Below, piece by piece: positions 1 through 6,343 of a stretch of 6,762 nucleotides of DNA; positions within the stretch are counted from its first letter, which is position 1; each line of letters opens with the position of its first letter. The notes under the pieces were generated by a model that did no database searches, was not told the origin of the DNA, and was given only the letters and a program-made list of their open reading frames with translations. The DNA is from Archaeoglobales archaeon (GTDB lineage: Archaea > Halobacteriota > Archaeoglobi > Archaeoglobales > Archaeoglobaceae), in the NCBI GenBank assembly GCA_003662985.1, contig QMZD01000097.1, positions 1-6,762 of the forward strand, written 5' to 3'. Made by a program: the position numbers and the translations under genes.

Positions 1-1
1 A

Positions 2-250
2 GAGTTCAGGAAACAGCTGCTGGTTGTAGCTGGCTTCAGCCAAGACGAGATCGACAGGATAGACGTAACCGGCCTAACAGACGAGGAGTTCCAAGACCTC
101 GTAAGGAAGAGGCTCCTAGGAAGGAGGGACGAGGACTGCGGAACACAAAAGGTCGTAAGTCTAGATGAGCTCGAAGAATATCTGGAGGACGGATGGGAAT
201 ACGTAGCAACACTGCCAAACAAGAAAGTGATCGTGAAGTTGCAAAATTAA
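2..250 (+). CDS. C-terminal fragment of a probable tyrosine-recombinase-type integrase (or related archaeal protein)
   Basis: The frame is open from the left edge and ends at TAA 248-250, giving 82 C-terminal residues; the start lies outside the window. The fragment has two parts: an acidic helical segment (about residues 1-42, including TDEEFQDLVRKRLLG) and a final module with VVSLDELEEYLEDGWEYVA followed by LPNKKVIVKLQN. From memory, this ending (SxDELExYLxxGWExVAxLPNxKVIVKL) recurs at the C-terminus of archaeal integrase/recombinase proteins, outside the catalytic domain. No catalytic residue (Arg, His or Tyr nucleophile) lies in the visible part, so the family call rests on the tail alone. 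The fragment is near 50% GC, well above the following genes, so it may have a different origin. It could instead be another archaeal protein sharing this tail module. Confidence 0.45.
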   Translation, partial: EFRKQLLVVAGFSQDEIDRIDVTGLTDEEFQDLVRKRLLGRRDEDCGTQKVVSLDELEEYLEDGWEYVATLPNKKVIVKLQN

Positions 251-602
251 CTTCTAACTCACATTCCGCTTCCACGCTCTCCCATATCAGCCCTAGATTT
301 ACCCGCCTCAGCCTCAAGAGGCAGGGGAAGCTCTAAGCTCCCACACATCATCACCCAACCCATGAAACTCCACAAAGAGGAAGGAAAGATCCAAATATAG
401 TTTGCAATGAGTTAAGAGATACAAATCACTCTGATTAATGTTTTCATACAATCCCATTAACCATCCTCAAACCTTTTAACCCCTTCTATTCATTCTTCTT
501 CCAATCTCTAAAATAGTTACGTTCTTGTCTGGGATTTACTTAGTTGCGAAAGAAATAGCATAAAATAAAGAGATCCCTATTTATATCCAAAGTGGATAAG
601 GC
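251..602. other. Non-coding gap between the integrase-like tail and the surface protein
   Basis: I see no convincing gene in this stretch. It starts with a hairpin-forming segment near 305-342, listed separately. It continues as AT- and pyrimidine-rich sequence, including a C/T-rich run around 480-512 that could serve as an archaeal-style terminator zone. A short inverted repeat, TATCC 584-588 and GGATA 594-598, sits just upstream of the promoter of the next gene and could be a regulator site, although five-base arms are weak evidence. Confidence 0.5.
304..342. repeat. Hairpin segment resembling an IS200/IS605-type element end
   Basis: GCCTC at 311-315 pairs with GAGGC at 318-322, and an alternative fold uses GCCTC 305-309 with flanking CC/GG pairs. 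GGGGAAGCTC follows directly at 324-333, and AGCT at 329-332 can pair with AGCT at 336-339. A GC-rich imperfect palindrome next to GGGGAAGC resembles the subterminal hairpins of archaeal IS200/IS605 elements. A similar GGGGAAGC string recurs at 6334-6341. No transposase lies beside this copy, so it may be a relic end or simply a transcription-end hairpin for the upstream gene. Confidence 0.3.
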
Positions 603-610
603 TTTTAAAA
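603..610 (+). promoter_or_regulatory. TATA box of the surface-protein gene
   Basis: TTTTAAAA is preceded by the purine-rich stretch GGATAAGG, which fits a BRE. Its centre is about 38 bases before the ATG at 645. With the usual archaeal spacing of about 26 bases, transcription would start near 632 and leave a leader of about a dozen bases. That agrees with the absence of any Shine-Dalgarno site before this gene. Confidence 0.55.
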
Positions 611-644
611 TCAATTAAGCAGAAATTAGTATCGGTGTTTGGGC

Positions 645-3600
645 ATGAGACGTAGCATGCTTCTCTTTCTTATATTTTTTGCTTTGATATTTGGATTTAC
701 ACCGTACTGTAGCATATTTGCAAGCCCGACGGAACTTCAGTCTAAGGAGACTTCAAAACTAATTGGAGTTAAAAGTCCTGAGTTAGAGGCTACCAAGCTA
801 GGATCTCACGTACGATCATGCCGACCTAGAGATGTTGAAGTCTTCAGCACACATAATTGTTTATTCCCAGACCGCATAGAAACCATACATGAATCTCAAG
901 TTCGATCTAACCCTTCTGATCATTATGAGAATCGGACAATCCATTATGGAGATATTATAGTTGAGGGTGATGAGACCTTTCTGATTAAGGACTGTGAGTT
1001 CATACAGACTGGAAACATCATAGTAAAGGATAATGCAACTTTCATCATTCAAAACGCTACTCTGATCATGAACCAAACATGGCAAAATGAGTATGAGATC
1101 AGAATACAAAATGATGCAAAGTTCAGAGCAAATAGGGCAACGCTCACAAGTTTCGAGTACACGTACGGTGTTTCGGGCTGGGATTCATCAGAAATCAACA
1201 TAACAAATTCCTTAATCTTTCCATCTTTAGATAGCCACAGCTCATTATATATAACAAATTCAATGCTACAAGGGGCAGGCTACGATTATAATTCTGTTGG
1301 CTACATCGTCAACTCAACCATCAAGAAGTATTTGACTTGCAATTCCGCTTCTTCAGTTTATATCGTGAATACAACCGTAAAAGGAGGAGTTTCTTCCTAC
1401 GGCTCTTCTTTAGTTTTTATAATAAACTCAACAATAACTTCGGTTTCTGCTTGGCATACTTCCTCGCTTTCCGTCAGTAGGTCAGCAATTCAGTATTTTA
1501 TGTCGCGTGATGACGCTTCTGTCTTTATCACTAATTCCTCTATAAACTGGGTGAAAGCTGGAGGCAAATATGGCACACATTCCTACTCATTTTTTATCAT
1601 TAATTCAACAATAGGTATCGATTTGTGGTTTGCCGAGAGTTCTAACGCAACTTTAACACTTAACCCGGGATACGTAAAATATTGGAACATTTTTGTGAAT
1701 GAAACCGTTCAAGGTATAGACTGGGATATAACCACAATAGATACTGAAATAGTTAAGTGGCGGATTTACTGCTGGGAGTCAGCTTCTATTTCTATTCAAA
1801 ATTCGACCATAAATCAGGTTTCCAGTTTGGAATCTTCTGTGGTAGAAATCGCAAATTCAACCGTTAGTCTTCTTGAATATGAAATTTCATGTTACGGTGA
1901 CGTTACAATTATTAATAATTTGCCTCAAGGAAACTTCAGCACTAATGTAACCGTAGTAAATTCTATAATCCATAACCGAATACTCTTTGTAAAAAGCTAT
2001 GGCTTGTCTTCAATTTTTATAAGGGATTCAACTGTAAATACAATATCTACTAGGGATTCTTCTTCAATCTCTATTTTAAATTCAACAGTTGAGGGAGTAA
2101 TGTGGATTTACGATTCTTCTACTGTGGTCATTAGTAACACAATGCTTATGGATAGAGTATTAGCCTTTGATTCTTCATCAGTGTCAATATCAAAGTCAGT
2201 CCTAGGGCGTGGTGCATCTTTCTCAGGTTCTTCTTTAGCATCTGTTACTAACTCAACTACAGAATGGGTCATAGATTGTAGAGATTTTGCATCCGTGGTC
2301 ATAGAAAATTCAACTGTTTCCATTCGTCTCTCGTTTATAGATGAATCAGACGGAATAATAACGCTTCGGCCAGGCTACAGAGAATATTGGAACATTTTCG
2401 TAAATGAAACGGTTTCAAACATAAATTGGAATATTACTACCGTAAATACCAACGTAACGAGCTGGTGGATACAAGGACGTGATTATTCTTCACTATCTAT
2501 AGCAAATTCAATCCTAAAACATTTAGACTCCTTAGAACATTCTTGCATTTCCATTAGTAACTCAACCATAGAAAACGCATATTTATCTGGGTCTTCTACC
2601 ATTAAACTCGTAAATACTGAAGTACTGGATACTTTAATCATTCAAGAGGACAGCACTGCATACATTTGGTGGTTCTTAATGGTAACTGTTAAGTTTAACA
2701 ATAATTTTGTTAGGGACATTAAGGTTAAGGTTTATTACGCTCATAATGAAACCTTGGCAGTAGAAGGGATAACCGATAGTAATGGTAAGGTAAGGTTTAC
2801 TCTCTTAGAAAAGATCGTGAAAGCTACTGAAACCTTGTATATAGGAAATTACGTCGTGAAGTCAGTCTCAGATGAAAAATTTCTTACTTTGGATACAAAT
2901 AAAGAAGTTACCATTACTTTGCAAAGGCTTCCTGTCCTAAAAGTTCATTTTGTCGATGGTGATAATAAAAGCCTAGGAAATCTGGTTGTTAAACTCTATA
3001 ATTCCAGTGATTACTTGATCGAAAGCAAAGAAAGCAACTTAACAGGTTGGGCAGAATTCAGGTATCTGTTTCCCGATAAATATTCCATAAAATCATATTG
3101 GAAAGGCATTCTGGTCGGGCATTCCGTAGTTAAAATCATAGACGATACAATCGTTGACCCACTGGAATGCGGAGTCTATGACTATTATGTTCATGTTCTT
3201 GATGGAGATGGAGAATCTATACAGGATGCGAATGTACTCTGCATTTTCATAAATGGAACTTACTATATTTCGGCTTTTACGAATGCTTCTGGTTGGGCTG
3301 AGTTCATAAATCTTCCAAACACCACCTACCACATTAGAACGTTTTATCAAGGTACTCTGGTCTCCGACTTAACGGACACCTTGTCTAGTGAAGCTCAAAC
3401 CAAAATTGTGAACGCCGCCATCTACGATCTCTTCATTCAATGTGTAGATGGAGACGAGAAGGTAGTGTCTGGTGCCATAGTCCACTTATACAACTCTACT
3501 TCATTAATTAAAACTGTTGCCACTGATGCCTATGGCTATGCTGAGTTCACGCAGCTTCCTAACACAACATATACATTTAACGTCACTTATTTTGGAGTTA

Positions 3601-4274
3601 AGGTCGGTGAGGGATCCCTCACCCTTTCCTCGGAGGGTCAAATGGAAACGGTTTCTCTTTGGATTTATGACTGGAATATCAAGCTGCTAGACGGGGATGG
3701 GGAAGCACTACCTAACACAAAGGTTGAAGTCTATCTATGGGATGGATCCCTTTGGGGAGAATTAAGAACAACGGATAAAGGTTTTATCAGGTTGCTAAAT
3801 TTCCCTTCAGAGTCATACACTTTCAAGGCGTACTGGAAGGGGGTTAAAGTCTTAGATGTCACTCTCCCATTGACAAGTGAGGAACAAACGAACAATATCC
3901 AATGTGCAGTCTTTGACCTTGTGGTACGTGTGGTTGACGAGGAAGGTAATGGGCTTCCTAACGCTGATGTAACCTTATTCTGGATGAACGGAACAGCAAT
4001 AACCACGACATCAACAAACAGCACCGGACACACCGTATTCGAGAATATGCCGGGCACAACTTACTCCATAAAAGTAACGCTGGAAGAGTATAAGGACGCA
4101 AGGGAGGATATCACCCTCACAGGTGAAGATCAACTGATAATAATAACTTTACAGCCCTTATCTAAGCCCTTCACCTCAACTCCTACAGGAATAGCCACCA
4201 TAACCTGTGCCACCATCTCCGGAATAACAATCATAGTGATAGTCCTCATAAAAAAGGGAATAATTCGCAAATGA
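645..4274 (+). CDS. Secreted, membrane-anchored beta-helix protein with six tandem Ig-like/CnaB-type domains
   Basis: This 1209-residue protein is probably displayed on the cell surface. Residues 1-27 form a signal peptide (MRRSM, then a hydrophobic core, then SIFASP). Residues ~28-98 are a linker. Residues ~99-672 are a right-handed parallel beta-helix of ~19-residue coils, most carrying S-S-[VIL]-x-[IV]-x-N-S-T-[IV]. Residues 680-763, 764-845, 846-927, 928-1008, 1009-1090 and 1091-~1175 are six beta-sandwich domains with VxVxDGDGxxLxxAxVxLY near the start and GxAEFxxLPNTTY mid-domain, as in carboxypeptidase-regulatory/CnaB-like folds. Residues ~1181-1202 are a membrane anchor followed by KKGIIRK. 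No catalytic motif is seen, so adhesion, a stalk or an S-layer-associated role is inferred. N-X-S/T sequons are abundant. ATG 645 is preferred over TTG 639 because it begins the signal peptide with MRR and the promoter predicts a near-leaderless message. It appears monocistronic. Confidence 0.9.
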   Translation: MRRSMLLFLIFFALIFGFTPYCSIFASPTELQSKETSKLIGVKSPELEATKLGSHVRSCRPRDVEVFSTHNCLFPDRIETIHESQVRSNPSDHYENRTIHYGDIIVEGDETFLIKDCEFIQTGNIIVKDNATFIIQNATLIMNQTWQNEYEIRIQNDAKFRANRATLTSFEYTYGVSGWDSSEINITNSLIFPSLDSHSSLYITNSMLQGAGYDYNSVGYIVNSTIKKYLTCNSASSVYIVNTTVKGGVSSYGSSLVFIINSTITSVSAWHTSSLSVSRSAIQYFMSRDDASVFITNSSINWVKAGGKYGTHSYSFFIINSTIGIDLWFAESSNATLTLNPGYVKYWNIFVNETVQGIDWDITTIDTEIVKWRIYCWESASISIQNSTINQVSSLESSVVEIANSTVSLLEYEISCYGDVTIINNLPQGNFSTNVTVVNSIIHNRILFVKSYGLSSIFIRDSTVNTISTRDSSSISILNSTVEGVMWIYDSSTVVISNTMLMDRVLAFDSSSVSISKSVLGRGASFSGSSLASVTNSTTEWVIDCRDFASVVIENSTVSIRLSFIDESDGIITLRPGYREYWNIFVNETVSNINWNITTVNTNVTSWWIQGRDYSSLSIANSILKHLDSLEHSCISISNSTIENAYLSGSSTIKLVNTEVLDTLIIQEDSTAYIWWFLMVTVKFNNNFVRDIKVKVYYAHNETLAVEGITDSNGKVRFTLLEKIVKATETLYIGNYVVKSVSDEKFLTLDTNKEVTITLQRLPVLKVHFVDGDNKSLGNLVVKLYNSSDYLIESKESNLTGWAEFRYLFPDKYSIKSYWKGILVGHSVVKIIDDTIVDPLECGVYDYYVHVLDGDGESIQDANVLCIFINGTYYISAFTNASGWAEFINLPNTTYHIRTFYQGTLVSDLTDTLSSEAQTKIVNAAIYDLFIQCVDGDEKVVSGAIVHLYNSTSLIKTVATDAYGYAEFTQLPNTTYTFNVTYFGVKVGEGSLTLSSEGQMETVSLWIYDWNIKLLDGDGEALPNTKVEVYLWDGSLWGELRTTDKGFIRLLNFPSESYTFKAYWKGVKVLDVTLPLTSEEQTNNIQCAVFDLVVRVVDEEGNGLPNADVTLFWMNGTAITTTSTNSTGHTVFENMPGTTYSIKVTLEEYKDAREDITLTGEDQLIIITLQPLSKPFTSTPTGIATITCATISGITIIVIVLIKKGIIRK
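1650..1868 (+). repeat. First copy of a long internal duplication in the beta-helix
   Basis: This segment encodes residues ~336-408, including GYVKYWNIFVNETV, then a W-D-I-T-T-I-D-T segment and two NST coils. It matches 2355-2573 at an offset of exactly 705 bases (235 codons). The DNA around TATTGGAACATTTT stays similar between copies, with mostly third-position differences, so the duplication is ancient enough to drift at silent sites yet conserved in protein. Confidence 0.8.
2355..2573 (+). repeat. Second copy of the long internal duplication in the beta-helix
   Basis: This segment encodes residues ~571-643, including GYREYWNIFVNETV, then WNITTVNT, SSLSIANSIL and CISISNSTI. Residue order and spacing follow the first copy without a length change over about 70 residues. 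The coils between the two copies diverge more, so the GYxxYWNIFVNETV segment is probably a special structural element rather than an ordinary coil. Confidence 0.8.
2682..4170 (+). repeat. Six tandem ~82-residue beta-sandwich domain repeats
   Basis: Repeat starts are at about 2682, 2934, 3180, 3426, 3669 and 3915, giving periods of 252, 246, 246, 243 and 246 bases. Repeats 3-5 are the most alike, sharing a D-G-D turn near residue 8, T-[ND]-A-[SY]-G-[WY]-A-E-F or its variants, LPNTTY, and TLSSExQ near the end. Repeat 1 is the most divergent and lacks the DGD turn. Repeat 6 has DEEG in its place and leads straight into the membrane anchor. Confidence 0.85.
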
Positions 4275-4475
4275 TAGTAAAGAGCGATCCTCCACTAGTA
4301 AACATTTCTTTGGATCATTATGCCCCGAAAGATGTTCCAGATACTCCGGTGAAGCCGGCATGAAAACCATATAAAGCCTCAGTTCTCTTTAACAGTCGAC
4401 TTAAAAGAAAAATAACCACACGCAAATCACTATGAGAGGATAGATATGATTGAATTAAATGAAAGCAAAAAGAGG

Positions 4476-4484
4476 AAATTATAT
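4476..4484 (+). promoter_or_regulatory. Possible TATA box for the PD-(D/E)XK protein
   Basis: AAATTATAT lies about 43 bases before the TTG start at 4523. The usual spacing puts the transcription start near 4506, just before GAGAGGGG at 4509-4516, which would serve as the ribosome-binding site. The rest of 4275-4475 shows no gene. It holds only a weak CCGG-TGAAG-CCGG stem near 4345-4357. Confidence 0.4.
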
Positions 4485-4522
4485 GTAAGATTGTCTTAGT
4501 GACTTCTTGAGAGGGGTTATCG

Positions 4523-4960
4523 TTGGATGAGAGTACGTTGGTAGGAGCAGTTTTAAGGTATTTCCGACGATACTATTGTGAACATGGGTGCATGTGGTAT
4601 ATTGAACCTGTCTCTAAACGTTGGGATAGACCTGATTTGTTATTTGTCCAAACACGGAGAAACGTATTGCATATATTTGAGGCCGAGCCCACCCTTTTAA
4701 GAGCCTTCAGTAAAGAACACGGGTTCACTCAACTCAGGAAATATAAAGGAAATTACAAATGGCTGATTTTACCAGACGAAGAAGTTGAGAAAGATGTGGA
4801 TGGGAGATTAGACAGGTGGTGTTCTAGATCAGGGATAGGGTTGCTCTCCGTTTCAGGCAGAAAACACTTTTGGGTGTGGGAGATATTTCGACCACAGTAT
4901 ATTCATGGCGATTTCTTGAAGTATTATCCTGAAGCAGAAGATGAATGGATAACGGGTTAA
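4523..4960 (+). CDS. Small protein with a probable PD-(D/E)XK nuclease fold
   Basis: This 145-residue protein has the layout of restriction-endonuclease-like folds: an N-terminal helix (residues 1-20), a strand with RPDLLFV (P37, D38), a hairpin into NVLHIFEAEP (E53, E55), a helix, QLRKYKGNYKWLILP (Q70, a common helix position after the active site, then a core strand), and GIGLLSVSG as the last core strand. The usual E-x-K is E-A-E here, as in BamHI-type active sites, so it may be an active variant or an inactive relative. TTG 4523 is chosen because GAGAGGGG lies six bases upstream and no ATG lies nearby in frame. The 30 residues after the fold (W- and Y-rich) are unassigned. No partner methylase is present. 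The substrate is unknown; DNA cleavage in defence, repair or mobility is only inferred from the fold. Confidence 0.65.
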   Translation: MDESTLVGAVLRYFRRYYCEHGCMWYIEPVSKRWDRPDLLFVQTRRNVLHIFEAEPTLLRAFSKEHGFTQLRKYKGNYKWLILPDEEVEKDVDGRLDRWCSRSGIGLLSVSGRKHFWVWEIFRPQYIHGDFLKYYPEAEDEWITG

Positions 4961-4978
4961 TCTAAATAATTCAGGGCG

Positions 4979-5263
4979 ATGGAACGAATGGTTACGAAAG
5001 TCAAGGAGCTCTACAAAGAGTTGCTTCCTCTCAGAGTTATATACTTCGAAGGTATGAGACAACTACTACCTAAGCCACGTTAGGTATCATAGTTGTGCCT
5101 GACCCTCCAAAACGAAACGTACGCATATGAGCTGAGAATAGGCTCAAATCGTTCAAGTTTGGCCGCTTTATTATCACGTCTCGTATTAGTAAAGACCACA
5201 ATTCTAAAGTTTAAGGATAGATATGTCGTTTGTTTGTCATTTACTAAACGTAAAATATATTAA
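4979..5263 (+). pseudogene. Decayed small gene, possibly a winged-helix-like protein, interrupted by two TAG codons
   Basis: From ATG 4979 a frame encodes 34 residues (MERMVTKVKELYKELLPLRV onward) to TAG 5081-5083. The same frame has a second TAG at 5090-5092 and then stays open to TAA 5261-5263. The later part contains TYAYELRIGSNRSSLAALLS and RLVLVK, which reads like two helices of a helix-turn-helix domain, followed by a strand-like KFKDRYVVCLS. A charged helix plus a helix-turn-helix-like segment in one frame suggests a real gene that has lost function through stop codons. Alternatives are two unrelated chance frames, or UAG readthrough in a pyrrolysine-using archaeon. Its 3' end runs into the promoter of the next gene. 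Confidence 0.35.
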
Positions 5264-5284
5264 TAACCTAATAAATTAATAATT
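5253..5284 (+). promoter_or_regulatory. TATA box and three 8-base-spaced operator repeats before the ribbon-helix-helix gene
   Basis: AAATATAT at 5253-5260 is a good TATA box, predicting transcription from about 5283 and a leader of about 13 bases before ATG 5296. Directly after it, TAATAA occurs at 5261-5266, 5269-5274 and 5277-5282, each starting exactly 8 bases after the last. Ribbon-helix-helix repressors commonly bind short tandem repeats with a period near one helical turn or less, and binding here would block the promoter. Autoregulation by the adjacent gene is inferred. Because the region is very AT-rich, chance must be considered, though the exact period and position argue against it. 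Confidence 0.6.
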
Positions 5285-5295
5285 TGTGAATTGAG

Positions 5296-5505
5296 ATGGG
5301 TAAGAAAGTTATTAGTCTTTCGTTGTCCGAGAAGACTGTTAAGCGGTTAGATGAAGCTTCGGCAGCTCTTGGTATGAGTCGAAGCGAACTGATTGAGTAT
5401 ATGATCGAGAAAGGATGGCACTTTCCTAAAGAAATTGAAGATACGATAAGGAAAATCTCAAAATTGCAGATAAAGGCTAAAGCAAAACTAAAGGAGATGA
5501 AATAA
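5296..5505 (+). CDS. Ribbon-helix-helix (CopG/Arc-type) DNA-binding protein
   Basis: This 69-residue protein fits the ribbon-helix-helix fold: strand residues 3-10 (KKVISLSLS), helix A residues 11-25 (EKTVKRLDEASAALG), the loop MSRSE, and helix B residues 28-42 (SRSELIEYMIEKGW). Two such chains form a dimer in which paired strands enter the DNA major groove. Residues 45-69 form a lysine-rich amphipathic helix beyond the core, which could serve higher-order assembly or partner contact. The ATG has no Shine-Dalgarno site, in line with a short-leader transcript. It is followed after 35 bases by the M48 peptidase gene and is probably co-transcribed with it. It most likely represses its own operon through the upstream TAATAA repeats. 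An antitoxin role is an alternative. Confidence 0.9.
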   Translation: MGKKVISLSLSEKTVKRLDEASAALGMSRSELIEYMIEKGWHFPKEIEDTIRKISKLQIKAKAKLKEMK

Positions 5506-5525
5506 TTTTGGGGAATTACCCTTTC

Positions 5526-5534
5526 AGAGGAGGA
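5526..5534 (+). promoter_or_regulatory. Shine-Dalgarno site that sets the M48 peptidase start
   Basis: AGAGGAGGA ends seven bases before ATG 5541 and matches the anti-Shine-Dalgarno sequence strongly. It supports ATG 5541 over the in-frame TTG 5508, which would place this site inside the coding region. It also shows that the peptidase is translated as an internal cistron of a shared message. Confidence 0.8.
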
Positions 5535-5540
5535 TTTAAA

Positions 5541-6230
5541 ATGAGATGCGTAGTCGCATTTTTAGTCGTGACCAGTGTTACGTTTTTCAAAATATTTTCA
5601 GACCCCGTAATGAAGCTACTGTCATGCATACTGTTTTTTATTTCAGCTGAGATGTACTCCTTAACAACTCTTGTTCCCATGCTTTTATCATATCTAGTAA
5701 TACTACGGTCTAGTCATGAGGTAATGTGGATACCGATCCCTAAAGAAGTTATCGATCTCGCACATAGAATGAGAGTAAAAGTGAAAAAGTTAGGTATTCA
5801 TCTGAGTTTATATAATGCTTATACTAAAGGTAGCTCAATAATTATCGGGAAAGCTCTATTAGATAGGCTTAATGTTGAGGAATCTTGCGCCATAATAGCT
5901 CATGAACTTAGCCACATTAAGAGAAGACCAGTAGAGATTATAATTAAGAGTACATATCTCATTCCTATCAGTTTAAGTATTATTAGCTGGACAAGCTTAC
6001 CCTACGTAATGTTCCTATTAGGGGCACTTGCTTACATGGTCGTCTTAATAACCCCATTAAATTGGTTATTCGAACTCCTTGCCGATATAGATGCTGCGAA
6101 ATATGTAGGAAAAGAACATATAAAGTCAGCACTACTTGCACTTGCCATTGATAAAAGAAAACTTAACGAACCGTCAGAAACTCATCCACCAATTATCAAA
6201 AGAATAAAAAACATAGAACAGTTAGATTAA
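5541..6230 (+). CDS. Membrane-bound M48-family (HtpX/Ste24-like) zinc metallopeptidase
   Basis: This 229-residue integral membrane peptidase has HELSH at residues 121-125 (zinc-binding H121 and H125, catalytic E122) and a downstream zinc ligand in FELLADIDAA (E178 in the ExxAD motif). NAYTKGSSIIIGKALL before the active site and THPPIIKRI at 214-222 are both M48 signatures. Hydrophobic stretches at about residues 3-18, 25-55 and two between ~137 and 172 would be membrane spans, leaving the active site on the cytoplasmic side as in HtpX. It is shorter than typical HtpX (about 280-300 residues), mostly between the N-terminal spans and the active site and at the C-terminus. All catalytic residues are present, so it should be active. 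It is the second gene of a ribbon-helix-helix operon. Substrate unknown: membrane quality control, or cleavage of a regulator, possibly the upstream protein. Confidence 0.93.
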   Translation: MRCVVAFLVVTSVTFFKIFSDPVMKLLSCILFFISAEMYSLTTLVPMLLSYLVILRSSHEVMWIPIPKEVIDLAHRMRVKVKKLGIHLSLYNAYTKGSSIIIGKALLDRLNVEESCAIIAHELSHIKRRPVEIIIKSTYLIPISLSIISWTSLPYVMFLLGALAYMVVLITPLNWLFELLADIDAAKYVGKEHIKSALLALAIDKRKLNEPSETHPPIIKRIKNIEQLD

Positions 6231-6274
6231 TCACCTGAACAGAGGAACCAACTCCCTACATCATCTTCTCGAGT

Positions 6275-6343
6275 AGGCTTCCCCTAAGGAAGGTTCAAAA
6301 CAAGTTATCTTCACCATTACTCTGAAATCCTTAGGGGAAGCCT
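6275..6343. repeat. Perfect 16-base inverted repeat, possible transposon end
   Basis: AGGCTTCCCCTAAGGA at 6275-6290 is the exact reverse complement of 6328-6343, with 37 bases between the arms. It starts 44 bases after the peptidase stop codon. The arm carries GGGGAAGCC, also seen in the hairpin segment near 324. The GC-rich stem is unlike the surrounding DNA. It could fold as a large stem-loop in RNA from either strand, act as a terminator for the upstream operon, or be the end of a decayed IS200/IS605-type element. Confidence 0.8.

Noticed and set aside
36..317. Minus-strand open frame of 93 codons
   Set aside because: It lies mostly antisense to the better supported fragment at 2-250 and has an arginine/leucine-rich composition without any recognisable motif.
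1650..2573. Repeats considered as a CRISPR array
   Set aside because: The repeated segments are in-frame coding repeats with codon-phase variation and no constant repeat-spacer alternation.
4446..4499. Small open frame of 17 codons (MIELNESKKRKLYVRLS)
   Set aside because: It is too short to judge, overlaps the likely TATA box of the next gene, and has no ribosome-binding site.
5508..5540. Extended TTG start for the M48 peptidase
   Set aside because: The strong Shine-Dalgarno site AGAGGAGGA at 5526-5534 would fall inside the coding sequence and is ideally placed for ATG 5541.
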